Numbered from the stretch's first letter, positions 1-7,166 are shown. The stretch: 15,703 nucleotides of DNA from Pedobacter ureilyticus (GCF_005925345.1 NZ_SSHJ01000040.1:1-15703), one strand, 5' to 3'. Notes: generated from the sequence alone by a model not told the origin. Numbers and translations: made by a program.

Positions 1-122
1 CTTTTAAGCAAAATAATGTAAAGTAGGATTGCTGAAAAATGCTGTAGTCAGCACAATAACGCAGTCCACTTTACATTATCTATTACTTTCCATAACCCTT
101 ATTATGTAAAGCTTTACATAAT
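1..122. mobile_element. Non-coding end of an inserted mobile element (family unknown)
   Basis: This stretch does not continue the DUF932 reading frame that begins at about 123; the frame meets a stop at 93-95. It carries four copies of a WTWATGTAAAG-like half-site: ATAATGTAAAGT (13-24), its exact reverse complement ACTTTACATTAT (68-79), and two more copies back to back in a perfect palindrome (99-124). Between the first pair lies a small hairpin, TGCTG-tagt-CAGCA (40-53). Repeated inverted half-sites of about 10 bp around a 6-bp centre are what tyrosine-recombinase binding sites look like, but terminal repeats of a transposase-type element would also fit. No recombinase or transposase gene is visible; it would lie to the left of the window. 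Confidence 0.6.
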
Positions 123-124
123 AA
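99..124. repeat. 26-bp perfect palindrome at the element/DUF932 junction
   Basis: The arms are TTATTATGTAAAG (99-111) and its exact reverse complement (112-124), with no unpaired centre. Read as 10-bp arms TTATTATGTA / TACATAATAA around a 6-bp core AAGCTT, the geometry resembles a Xer/dif-type site. The last bases coincide with the point where DUF932-like coding sequence resumes, so this is probably the extreme end of the inserted element. The palindrome is certain; the recombination role is inferred. Confidence 0.75.
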
Positions 125-803
125 AGGAGAACGTATTTTTATCACCGCCAAATTACCCGACTATATCCGAGTTGGGAATGGCGATGACGTTACGGAAAAA
201 TACATTTTCCTAACCACTTCGCACGATGGTAGCGGAAGTATCACAGCCGCATTTACACCTATCAGAATTGTTTGCCAAAACACCTTAAATGCTTCGTTAC
301 GCAGTATGACAAATGTTGTCCGCATCAAACACACTTCGGGAGCAAAACAACGTGTTGAGAATGCCCATAAGATTATGGGACTTGCCAATACATTTAGCAA
401 CCAATTAGAGGGAATTTTCAATGAATGGGCAAAAGTAAAGGTCACAGACCGAGAGGTAAAAAAGCTAATTCAATTGGCACTTTGCCCGAATAAGGAAACC
501 TTTGATTTAATCAAAAAAGGTGCGGAAGATGAAATTTCAACCCTTTTTAAAAATACCGTTGAGGACGCATTTGCATACGCAATGATAAGCGATACACAAC
601 AAATGGACACAACAAAAGGCACTTTGTTCGGAGCGTATAACGCTGTCACAGGCTACTATCAGAACGTGAGAAATTACAAGAATGACGAAGCCAAATTGCA
701 GAGCATTGTATTGGGTGGTACTGCCCAACTGAAATCGCAAAAAGCATTTGAACTGTGTACCGCATTTGCTTTGGACGGTGCGGAAATCCTAAACCTTAAT
801 TAA
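123..803 (+). pseudogene. 5'-truncated DUF932 (phage/plasmid-like TIGR03299) protein
   Basis: The frame runs from about 123 to the stop at 803 (about 226 residues). It starts KGERIFITAKLPDYIRVG and contains the hallmark TPIRIVCQNTLNASL stretch of DUF932/TIGR03299 proteins, which are usually well over 300 residues long. The N-terminal part is missing: upstream the frame runs only to a stop at 93-95, through palindromic non-coding DNA. The first internal ATG is at 306, in the middle of the conserved domain, so it is not a natural start. DUF932 proteins are common on plasmids and phages and are of unknown biochemical function. The gene stands in front of the PRTRC operon and was probably its neighbour before the insertion. 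It may be non-functional, or it may produce only a C-terminal fragment. Confidence 0.8.
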
Positions 804-811
804 ATAACAAC

Positions 812-839
812 AGGCTACCGCCTTAATCGGTGGTAGCCT
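812..839 (+). terminator. Hairpin after the DUF932 gene
   Basis: AGGCTACCGCC (812-822) pairs with GGTGGTAGCCT (829-839) over 11 bp, with one G-U pair and a 6-nt loop. It starts 9 bases after the stop codon and is followed by an A/T-rich stretch but no long T-run. It could be a terminator or attenuator between DUF932 and the following operon, or an RNA processing/stability hairpin. Confidence 0.55.
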
Positions 840-855
840 ACTAAAAATATTCATT

Positions 856-1332
856 ATGGCAAATTGGTGCAGTAACACGGTTGTATTCGAGGGAACTCCC
901 GAAGCAATCACAGCAATACAAGAACTTTTCCAATCAATGAAGGAAAAGGAAGAAAAAACCGAAGAAGGGCAACTACCCGAATTTATGGAAGATACCAACG
1001 GTGGGTATTTCTTCAATATCTATTGGAACGAGGGCGATGAAGGGCAATTTCAATATGAAACAAAATGGTCGCCCAATATTGAAATTATTCAAAAGATAGC
1101 AGAATACTACCAAGTGGATTTTGTACAGGACTATGAAGAAATGGGAAACCTTGTTTACGGGAGAGCAACTTATCGGGATGGCATACTCAGCGATATATTT
1201 TTGGGCGATGATGATTTTGAAGCCTACGAACAGGATGAAGAAACAGACCTCTACCACTTTGAGGGAGAAGAGTACGAAAGTGATTATGAGATATTGGAAA
1301 CTCTTTTGGAACGCAAAATTGTAACACTATGA
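856..1332 (+). CDS. Api92/YubB-like (DUF1281-type) ferredoxin-fold protein
   Basis: This is a 158-residue acidic protein. It begins MANWCSN, followed by a short beta strand (TVVFEG) and a helix. That opening is typical of plasmid- and phage-borne proteins with the DUF1281/YubB or Api92-like ferredoxin-like domain. The middle has aromatic-rich segments (GGYFFNIYWNEGDEGQFQYETKWSPNIE region, residues about 50-76) that match the usual 'W..KW.P' part of the family. The C-terminal 50 residues are strongly acidic. No catalytic motif is seen and the role is unknown. It is the first gene of the PRTRC-containing operon, and its stop overlaps the next start (ATGA). The family assignment comes from recognition of the N-terminal motif and general layout, so it is moderately sure. 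Confidence 0.65.
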   Translation: MANWCSNTVVFEGTPEAITAIQELFQSMKEKEEKTEEGQLPEFMEDTNGGYFFNIYWNEGDEGQFQYETKWSPNIEIIQKIAEYYQVDFVQDYEEMGNLVYGRATYRDGILSDIFLGDDDFEAYEQDEETDLYHFEGEEYESDYEILETLLERKIVTL

Positions 1333-1529
1333 AAGTAACGGATTTGAACGGTTACGAAATTGAAGTAACCGACCTAAAAGAAGCTATCCGTATTGCGAAG
1401 CGAAATACAGGATATAGCCACGAGGACAAAAGTTTTTCAGACTTCGATAAAAGGCAAAATGCCTATTGGACGGATATACACAAGAAATTGATAGCAATCA
1501 AAAAACAATCTTCAACAATTAAAATTTAA
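1329..1529 (+). CDS. Small conserved-looking hypothetical protein in the PRTRC operon
   Basis: A 66-residue protein, not recognised. Its start is coupled to the preceding gene by a 4-base ATGA overlap, and it ends 5 bases before the next start, which supports real translation. The N-terminus (MKVTDLNGYEIEVTDLKEAI) looks like a beta hairpin followed by a helix; the C-terminus is Lys-rich. There is no membrane segment, no cysteine and no known motif. Being between the ferredoxin-fold protein and PRTRC E, it is probably co-translated with the cassette. Confidence 0.65.
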   Translation: MKVTDLNGYEIEVTDLKEAIRIAKRNTGYSHEDKSFSDFDKRQNAYWTDIHKKLIAIKKQSSTIKI

Positions 1530-1534
1530 GAACG

Positions 1535-2137
1535 ATGAATACAAATTTTTTCAATCAGATACAGCAGTTGGACTTTACAGGAGTTTTACAACTGAACATT
1601 TCAAAAGGAATAGAAAGCAACCTAATTGTAACAGTATTGCTTAACAACGAACAATGCGGAGATAGTGCCAAAAACGGTATTCCCCCATTGACATTCAACG
1701 CCACACCCCAAGAGTTTGACGAGGGATTTTTTGAGCAGATAACAACACCTATACAAAAGGTATCGGGCTTAATGGTGGATATGGAAAAATTTCAAAAGCA
1801 ACTTGATGAAGCCAAAGCACAATCGGCAATCGAGAAAGCAAAAACCGAAAAAGAGAAAAAAGAAAAAGAAGCCAAAGACAAGAAGTTTAAAGATGCAATG
1901 GCAAAGGCGGATGAGTTGGAAAAAGAGGGCAAATTCCGTGAAGCGTGGATAAAAGTTCCCGATATAACGGAGTTCTCCGAAAAAGCGGACGAGATACGCA
2001 AACGCAAAACATCATTGTCCGACAAGTTCGCAACACCGAGCCTTTTCGGAGCAATGGAAGAAGCAACGCCCGAACCGCCAAAGGTGGAAGAACTTACTGC
2101 CGATTATCCCATTGATGAAGCGGACGAGGAAGAATAA
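1535..2137 (+). CDS. PRTRC system protein E
   Basis: A 200-residue protein matching the PRTRC protein E pattern (TIGR03741-like): an N-terminal domain starting MNTNFFNQIQQLDFTGVLQLNI and containing the 'PPLTFNATPQEFDEGFF' stretch (about residues 50-66), a Lys/Glu-rich probable coiled coil at about residues 85-130, and a variable acidic tail ending DEADEEE. PRTRC means ParB-related, ThiF-related cassette, a conserved set of plasmid and island genes with no proven function. The short A-rich leader before the ATG (aattaaaatttaagaacg) resembles those of the neighbouring PRTRC genes. The 3' neighbours C, F-like, B and ThiF confirm the context. Confidence 0.85.
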   Translation: MNTNFFNQIQQLDFTGVLQLNISKGIESNLIVTVLLNNEQCGDSAKNGIPPLTFNATPQEFDEGFFEQITTPIQKVSGLMVDMEKFQKQLDEAKAQSAIEKAKTEKEKKEKEAKDKKFKDAMAKADELEKEGKFREAWIKVPDITEFSEKADEIRKRKTSLSDKFATPSLFGAMEEATPEPPKVEELTADYPIDEADEEE

Positions 2138-2164
2138 AAGTGTTAACCCAAAAATTAGAAAGTT

Positions 2165-2383
2165 ATGTTATTAGCAACACAGTTAGAACGAGTTTTCATA
2201 CTCAAAGATAAAGGACAGGACATCAGGCTGACCGACCCCGAACCACGTTGGAGCGTGGAAGCCGTAATGAATTTTTACGCCAATATGTACCCGATTTTGA
2301 CAACTGCAAAAGCATCTGCACCACAGATAAAAGATGATGCAGTCGAGTACAAATTTGAGAGCGTAATGGGTACGAAAGGTTAA
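2165..2383 (+). CDS. PRTRC system protein C
   Basis: A 72-residue protein matching PRTRC protein C (TIGR03738-like), which is usually about 70 residues. It opens MLLATQLERVFILKDKGQDIRLTDP and continues with the conserved 'MNFYANMYPILTTA' region (about residues 35-49) and a C-terminal strand (VEYKFESVMGTKG). The original family name refers to resemblance to a short ThiS/UBL-like beta-grasp layout in some descriptions, but no terminal Gly-Gly is present here (it ends GTKG). The molecular role is unknown. It lies 27 bases after protein E and 17 bases before the next gene, in the same operon. Confidence 0.85.
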   Translation: MLLATQLERVFILKDKGQDIRLTDPEPRWSVEAVMNFYANMYPILTTAKASAPQIKDDAVEYKFESVMGTKG

Positions 2384-2400
2384 ACCAAAATTTTAAAACG

Positions 2401-3567
2401 ATGAATTATGCAACGCAATATCATATCGGGAATAATCAACATACCCGAACAGAAACGACAACAGCAGTTACACCGACAGTTGGGCGAGTTCGCCAATTGG
2501 ATGCAAAGACCAAAGGACGCCAACCAAGTGCAGAAAGACAAACAGAAATCCGTACCGATAGCAATGTTGCCAATGCTATTCTAAAATGTACATTTCTGCC
2601 TAAACTGAAAACAGCACAATCCGTACAGGCTTGTCAGAAAACGGAGAGGGATTTTTACAAGTCCCTTTCCCGACTTGCCGAGCATTACAGCATTGAGCCA
2701 ATGCAAACCCAAGATTTTGAGTTTCCCTACAATATAACATTGTCTATGTGGGATATGGAAACTAAATTGAAGCGTACCAATATCAATTGGGATGGTTTCA
2801 AATTGATACAGAATAGCGGTAAAACCTATTTTGTGAGTGAGGAACGATACAATACAGGTACAACTTTGTACTATATTCCCATTAAGCCACTGTTTAAAAT
2901 GCTCAAAGACCCGAAGCGTAAAAAGACCGCACAACTTTTACTGTCGGTATGCAGTTATCTGTACCACATCGTCCTAATTCCCTATTACAGGCAGGAAGAA
3001 AGTTATTTGTATTGGCTTTACGAAACGATGAATGATTGGGTGGAACAGGATGAGGAAACGGAAGAAACAGAAACCAACAAACGTGAATTGAGAAAAGCCG
3101 AATACATTGGCGATAAGATAGAACAGAAGTTATTCAACCGCATCAATCTAAAGATATTTGAACAGCGTTTGAACCGATTTAAAAGTGTTGATACGTTCGA
3201 TAAGGAATGTTGGCAAGTGGCTTGTAATGCGTTTGCCCTTTGTACAGAATATCCGAACGCAACTATTTTCAGAAACGCCACATTGCCCGAAAAAGACCTT
3301 TATAATGATGATTACGAAAATGAAATAATCGGAATGGAAAAATACATTTCATTTATTGCAGACACTAAAGGTTGGTTATACGAAAACCTTTCAGATACCA
3401 TCAACAATGAATTTAACGAGTACGGAGCAATGGAAGAACCAACTATTTCCAAGCGGTTTGACGGAAGCGAAATACCAACAACCGACCTTGATTTTGAGAA
3501 CCGTTTGTTTGATTTATTGAATGATTTGAGTGGATTATTATACGAATACAAAACGATAGAAAAATGA
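2401..3567 (+). CDS. Probable PRTRC system protein F
   Basis: A 388-residue soluble protein lying where PRTRC F is expected, between C and B. Core segments include FEFPYNITLSMWDMETKLK (about residues 101-120), a Phe/Tyr-rich region with LYYIPIKPLFKMLKDP (about 152-167), a hydrophobic helix LLLSVCSYLYHIVLIPYY (about 180-197) and an acidic patch. The identification rests on position and partial resemblance, so it is less sure than for E, C and B. Its start is supported by the AAAATTTTAAAACG leader, which is like that of protein E. The first about 60 codons are Gln/Thr-rich and overlap a second open frame (2408-2584). The stop overlaps the start of protein B (ATGA). Confidence 0.65.
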   Translation: MNYATQYHIGNNQHTRTETTTAVTPTVGRVRQLDAKTKGRQPSAERQTEIRTDSNVANAILKCTFLPKLKTAQSVQACQKTERDFYKSLSRLAEHYSIEPMQTQDFEFPYNITLSMWDMETKLKRTNINWDGFKLIQNSGKTYFVSEERYNTGTTLYYIPIKPLFKMLKDPKRKKTAQLLLSVCSYLYHIVLIPYYRQEESYLYWLYETMNDWVEQDEETEETETNKRELRKAEYIGDKIEQKLFNRINLKIFEQRLNRFKSVDTFDKECWQVACNAFALCTEYPNATIFRNATLPEKDLYNDDYENEIIGMEKYISFIADTKGWLYENLSDTINNEFNEYGAMEEPTISKRFDGSEIPTTDLDFENRLFDLLNDLSGLLYEYKTIEK

Positions 3568-4286
3568 ACACAACAACAGATATAACAAACCATTTTGGCA
3601 GTATGTACTATCCAAAATCCGCTTTGGTTTTCTATGAAACCAAAGGAACGGAAACCGATGTGTATGTGGAGCATTTTGATATGGATAGCAACGGAACGCC
3701 TATCAATGCCCACCCATTGACGGTAAAAGAAGCCAATGTATTGGCAAAAGCTTTAAAGACCGATGAAGAAAAGAACGCAGCTTTTTTAAAGCCAAAAGGA
3801 ATTTTGCCGACCAATATTCTGCATATCAATCCGAATGCTGAAAAAGGTACTGTGCTTTGGTACACCAAAGCACAGCAACGGAAACTGTATTTTGTGGAAA
3901 GTTTGGGCATACCCAACGGAATGGCACAAGTACCGCCAATGCTTTGGTTAGCGAACAAAAACAGTCTTACCGTATTTGCTTTGGCAAATGATAGAAGACC
4001 CACCGAGAAAACGCCATTGTATTACGCACCTTTCTTCAATATCTACGAAAAGGGCAATGTATGTATGGGTACGGTAAGTATTGATATTAAAAATTCTGCT
4101 TCGGTTGAGGAATTTATGCAAGCGTGGGAACATTATTTTTTCAATTCCTATTTCAGTCATTCATTGAGTGCAAATTTGACAAAAAAGAACATCGTAAGTC
4201 TATGGAAAGACCTTATTGGTACGGATAAACCCTTTCCAAAAGAAGTATTGAAAAAGAACAACAAAACCCTTAAAAATCTATTGTGA
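3564..4286 (+). CDS. PRTRC system protein B
   Basis: A 240-residue protein matching PRTRC protein B (TIGR03737-like). The N-terminal part (FGSMYYPKSALVFYET), 'LTVKEANVLAKAL', 'KGILPTNILHINPNAEKGTVLWYTKAQQRKLYFVESLGIPNG' (split across about residues 77-120), 'VPPMLWLANKNSLTVFAL' and 'PLYYAPFFNIYEKGNVCMGTV' are features of the family. It is tied to the previous gene by a 4-base overlap and to the ThiF gene by a TGATG overlap, so the three are translationally coupled. Function unknown; no catalytic residues can be named. Confidence 0.85.
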   Translation: MNTTTDITNHFGSMYYPKSALVFYETKGTETDVYVEHFDMDSNGTPINAHPLTVKEANVLAKALKTDEEKNAAFLKPKGILPTNILHINPNAEKGTVLWYTKAQQRKLYFVESLGIPNGMAQVPPMLWLANKNSLTVFALANDRRPTEKTPLYYAPFFNIYEKGNVCMGTVSIDIKNSASVEEFMQAWEHYFFNSYFSHSLSANLTKKNIVSLWKDLIGTDKPFPKEVLKKNNKTLKNLL

Positions 4287-5092
4287 TGAACACAGCAAAA
4301 ACAGCAATCCATTTTACAGACAATTATCTGCTCAATCCGACAAACCCGATTTCGATAAACCTTATCGGAGCAGGTGGCACAGGCTCAAAAGTATTGACCG
4401 CTTTAATGGAAATAAACGAAAGTTTGATAGCATTGGAACACGCAGGGTTGCAAGTCCGCCTTTGGGATGATGATGTTATCACGAGTGCCAATTTAGGCAG
4501 ACAACGATTTGCAGAAAGTGAAACAGGATTGTACAAATCCGTTGCTTTAATCAATCGTTGCAACCGTTGGGCAGGTACAAATTGGAAAGCCGAAACGGTA
4601 AAATTTGAAAAGGACAATTTTGAAAGACCGCCCGAAAAAGCAAAGGCAATCATTACCATTACGTGTGTGGACAATGTACAGTCGAGGTTTGGCGTTGCTG
4701 AAATTCTTAAAGAAATAAGCTACCGCAGACACTACCAAGACGAGCCAAAATATTGGCTGGACTTTGGCAACAGCCGAGATATTGGACAAGTGCTACTATC
4801 TACTATCGGAGAGATAAAGCAACCCAATTCAGAGAAATACCAAACGGTGGCAAGCCTGCCATTTGTTACCGATGAATTTGGCGAATTACTGAAGCAATCC
4901 GAACAGGAAGACAACACGCCAAGTTGCTCACTTGCAGAAGCATTGGAACACCAGGATTTGTTTATCAATTCATCATTAACACAAATGGGGTGTTCTTTGC
5001 TATGGAACTTGTTCCGCAGGGGAATGACCGAATACAAAGGATTTTTTCACAACCTGAAAGATTTCCGCACCCACCCGATAAAAGTTGCCTAA
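4286..5092 (+). CDS. PRTRC system ThiF family protein (E1-like fold)
   Basis: A 268-residue Rossmann-type E1-like protein. The nucleotide-binding loop GAGGTGS starts at residue 28, and the E1 signature WDDDVITSANLGRQRF follows (Asp61-63, Asn69, Arg72, Gln73). These are the residues that bind ATP-Mg and activate a C-terminal carboxylate in ThiF/MoeB/Uba proteins. A C-terminal candidate active cysteine lies in the DNTPSCSLAEAL segment. I chose the ATG at 4286, which shares its A with the TGA of protein B (TGATG coupling), rather than the GTG one codon earlier. It is the last gene of the PRTRC operon and is followed by a hairpin. The partner that would be adenylated is unknown. Confidence 0.9.
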   Translation: MNTAKTAIHFTDNYLLNPTNPISINLIGAGGTGSKVLTALMEINESLIALEHAGLQVRLWDDDVITSANLGRQRFAESETGLYKSVALINRCNRWAGTNWKAETVKFEKDNFERPPEKAKAIITITCVDNVQSRFGVAEILKEISYRRHYQDEPKYWLDFGNSRDIGQVLLSTIGEIKQPNSEKYQTVASLPFVTDEFGELLKQSEQEDNTPSCSLAEALEHQDLFINSSLTQMGCSLLWNLFRRGMTEYKGFFHNLKDFRTHPIKVA

Positions 5093-5108
5093 AAGCCTAA
5101 GTCGGCGG

Positions 5109-5151
5109 GCAAAAATGCAATTCCTCGCTTCGGTCGGAAACGCATTTTTGC
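5109..5151 (+). terminator. Hairpin ending the PRTRC operon
   Basis: GCAAAAATGC (5109-5118) pairs perfectly with GCATTTTTGC (5142-5151). Inside it a second stem, TTCC (5121-5124)/GGAA (5136-5139), closes a GC-rich loop. It begins 17 bases after the ThiF stop. There is no T-run immediately after it, so it may be a terminator, an mRNA 3'-end stabiliser or a dispersed palindromic repeat. Confidence 0.6.
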
Positions 5152-5361
5152 GGTTTAAAGCGGATGCAACCACTTTGCCAAAATGCACCACTTCACAATT
5201 CCCTTTCTTCACATTTTACCAAACAGGTTGCGAGTTTTTTGCGTGGGATATTCATTATCCCATTTGTTGTATTTACCACTGACTTTTTTTTTTCCAGACT
5301 GCGACCAAAGAAAAGATTCTGTGTTGTGAAACAATTTTTTTTAGTTTTTTTTGGTGTTAAA
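5152..5361. other. Intergenic stretch without a gene; one more hairpin and T-tracts
   Basis: No convincing coding region is seen here: the open frames have no family features and poor protein-like composition. A 7-bp hairpin TGGGATA-ttcat-TATCCCA (5244-5262), followed by TTTGTTGTATTT, could act as a second weak terminator. Long T-tracts lie at about 5282-5292 and 5334-5352. The stretch probably contains the junction between the PRTRC backbone and the resistance cargo. Confidence 0.5.
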
Positions 5362-5392
5362 TTGTCTACAATAACTATAAATTGTACTTTTG
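5362..5392 (+). promoter_or_regulatory. Bacteroidota-type promoter for the SulP gene
   Basis: TTG at 5362-5364 and TACTTTTG at 5385-5392, separated by 20 bases, match the Bacteroidota consensus TTG-N17-23-TAnnTTTG exactly. Transcription should begin near 5398-5400, giving a leader of about 170 nt before the SulP start. Confidence 0.75.
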
Positions 5393-5401
5393 CACCACTC
5401 A

Positions 5402-5446
5402 ATGAAAAGAACAGTACAAATATCATCCCAAGTTACTCCGCCTTGA
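5402..5446 (+). CDS. Possible 14-residue leader peptide upstream of the SulP gene
   Basis: ATG at 5402, a few bases after the predicted transcription start, opens a 14-codon frame (MKRTVQISSQVTPP) ending in TGA at 5444-5446. The stop lies inside a small hairpin, GCCT (5440-5443)/AGGC (5451-5454). The position just downstream of the promoter and the pairing at the stop suggest a leader peptide, but a short frame like this can arise by chance and no run of a regulatory amino acid is present. Confidence 0.3.
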   Translation: MKRTVQISSQVTPP

Positions 5447-5497
5447 TCTTAGGCTAACTGTTATATTTCCCAATTTTAATTTATTGGCTTCTCTGTC

Positions 5498-5524
5498 GTA
5501 CCCGAAGGTTTTGCTTTCGTGTAC
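5498..5524 (+). promoter_or_regulatory. Leader hairpin upstream of the SulP gene
   Basis: GTACCCGAAGG (5498-5508) pairs with CTTTCGTGTAC (5514-5524): an 11-bp stem with one mismatch, one G-U pair and a 5-nt loop. It lies 44 bases before the SulP ATG, in the transcribed leader. The following bases (ATACTTTTCTATTTAC) are T-rich but not a clean T-run, so this may be an attenuator or only a structured 5' UTR. Confidence 0.45.
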
Positions 5525-5568
5525 ATACTTTTCTATTTACATTTTTACCACTTTAAACATAAATTTTT

Positions 5569-7104
5569 ATGCAGAAAATTATCAATTTGTTTGATTTCAA
5601 ACAGAAAATTAATTACAAAAACGAAATTCTTGCGGGTCTTGCGGTGGCTATGACCATGATACCTGAGTCTTTATCCTTTGCTATTCTGGCAGGGCTTTCG
5701 CCTTTGACAGGGCTTTATGCAGCTTTTTTAATGGGTATTGTTACTGCAATTTTGGGAGGCAGACCCGGAATGGTTTCTGGGGGAGCCGGAGCAACGGTAG
5801 TAGTACTTATCGCATTGGCAGCATCACACGGTGTGGAATATCTTTTTGCTGCGGTTATATTAGCAGGTGTACTGCAATTTTCAGTAGGAATTTTTAAACT
5901 GGGTAAATTTGTCCGCCTGATCCCACAACCAGTAATGTATGGTTTTTTAAACGGCCTTGCAGTAATCATTTTCATGGCACAGGTAGCTCAATTTAAAGTT
6001 GTAGAAAACGGGATAGAAGGTTGGATGCAGGGGCCGGCGCTTTATCTAATGGCTGGATTGACATTATTAACTATAGCCATCGTATTTATATTGCCAAAAT
6101 TTACAAAAGCGGTTCCTGCATCTTTAGTAGCAATAATAGTTGTCTTTGGTATTGTATATTTTTTCGGCATCGATACTAAAAAAGTTATTGATATCGCCTC
6201 TGTAGGAGGCTCTTTACCTTCATTTCACATCCCTTCTATTCCTTTTACTCTGGAAACATTGAAAATTATTTTCCCTTATGCCTTGGTAATGGCAGGGGTT
6301 GGATTGATTGAAAGTCTGTTAACGCTTAATATGGTTGATGAAATAACCAGCACAAAGGGACAATCTAACCGTGAGGCTGCGGCGCAAGGTATAGCCAATA
6401 TCACCAACGGTTTCTTCGGCGGAATGGGTGGATGTGCAATGGTTGCCCAAACTTTAGTGAATATCGGAGCTGGAGGAAGAGCCAGACTTTCTGCAATAGT
6501 TGCAGCTATAGCAATTTTATTAATCATTCTGGTTGCAGGTCCTGTAATCGAGCAAATTCCAATGGCGGCATTAGTCGGGGTGATGATGATGGTAGCTATA
6601 GGCACATTTGAGTGGGTCAGCTTTCGAATCATTAATAAAATGCCTCGTCACGATATTTTTATTGGTATGCTGGTAGCAGTTATAACTGTATTATTACACA
6701 ACTTAGCTTTAGCCGTTTTGATAGGTGTAGTTATTTCGGCTCTTGTATTTGCTTGGGAAAGTGCCAAACGAATACGTGCTAGAAAGTATGTAGATGAAGA
6801 TGGTGTAAAGCATTACGAAATTTTTGGCCCGCTTTTCTTTGGCTCTGCTATGGCATTTACCGAAAAATTTGATGTTAAAAACGATCCCGATGAGGTGATA
6901 ATAGATTTCAAGGAAAGCAAAGTTGTAGATATGTCCGCAATTGAAGCCTTGAATAAAATTACGGAGAAGTATCACAAGGAAGGTAAAAAACTACATTTAC
7001 GTCATTTAAGCCAAGATTGCAGGCAATTACTTAAAAATGCAGAAACAGTTATTGATGTGAATATTATTGAAGATCCTACCTACAAAGTAATGACTAATAA
7101 ATAG
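5569..7104 (+). CDS. SulP family inorganic anion transporter with STAS domain
   Basis: A 511-residue inner-membrane protein. The N-terminal region has the SulP signature (GLAVAMTMIPESLSFAILAGLSP then LTGLYAAFLMG, about residues 24-60), followed by many hydrophobic membrane segments to about residue 400 and a C-terminal cytoplasmic STAS domain (about 420-505) with the DMSAIEAL motif. SulP proteins move sulfate, bicarbonate or other anions; short bacterial forms of this layout are often annotated as sulfate permeases. The substrate cannot be decided from sequence. It has its own promoter and leader and a strong hairpin after the stop, so it is a single-gene unit next to the arsenic operon. Its presence beside chromate and arsenite transporters suggests oxyanion handling. 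Confidence 0.9.
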   Translation: MQKIINLFDFKQKINYKNEILAGLAVAMTMIPESLSFAILAGLSPLTGLYAAFLMGIVTAILGGRPGMVSGGAGATVVVLIALAASHGVEYLFAAVILAGVLQFSVGIFKLGKFVRLIPQPVMYGFLNGLAVIIFMAQVAQFKVVENGIEGWMQGPALYLMAGLTLLTIAIVFILPKFTKAVPASLVAIIVVFGIVYFFGIDTKKVIDIASVGGSLPSFHIPSIPFTLETLKIIFPYALVMAGVGLIESLLTLNMVDEITSTKGQSNREAAAQGIANITNGFFGGMGGCAMVAQTLVNIGAGGRARLSAIVAAIAILLIILVAGPVIEQIPMAALVGVMMMVAIGTFEWVSFRIINKMPRHDIFIGMLVAVITVLLHNLALAVLIGVVISALVFAWESAKRIRARKYVDEDGVKHYEIFGPLFFGSAMAFTEKFDVKNDPDEVIIDFKESKVVDMSAIEALNKITEKYHKEGKKLHLRHLSQDCRQLLKNAETVIDVNIIEDPTYKVMTNK

Positions 7105-7135
7105 CATTGGATTATACAAGTTTAATATTACAACT

Positions 7136-7166
7136 ACAGCAATAATTTTTTAAAAATTATTGCTGT
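7136..7166 (+). terminator. Terminator of the SulP gene
   Basis: ACAGCAATAATTTTT (7136-7150) is the exact reverse complement of AAAAATTATTGCTGT (7152-7166). In RNA this gives a long perfect stem with a T/A-rich tip, about 30 bases after the SulP stop, followed by TTAAATTTATT. The A/T symmetry would let it work on either strand. Confidence 0.75.

Noticed and set aside
161..445. Minus-strand open frame of 94 codons
   Set aside because: It lies antisense to the DUF932 coding region and has no family features; the plus frame carries the conserved motifs.
306..803. DUF932 gene starting at ATG 306
   Set aside because: The conserved domain continues upstream in frame to about 123, so this ATG is internal and the gene is truncated rather than short.
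4283..5092. ThiF start at GTG 4283
   Set aside because: ATG at 4286 follows immediately and forms a standard TGATG coupling with the preceding stop.
5085..5457. Plus-strand open frames in the gap after ThiF
   Set aside because: They overlap each other in different frames, cover hairpins, T-tracts and the promoter, and show no protein-like motif.
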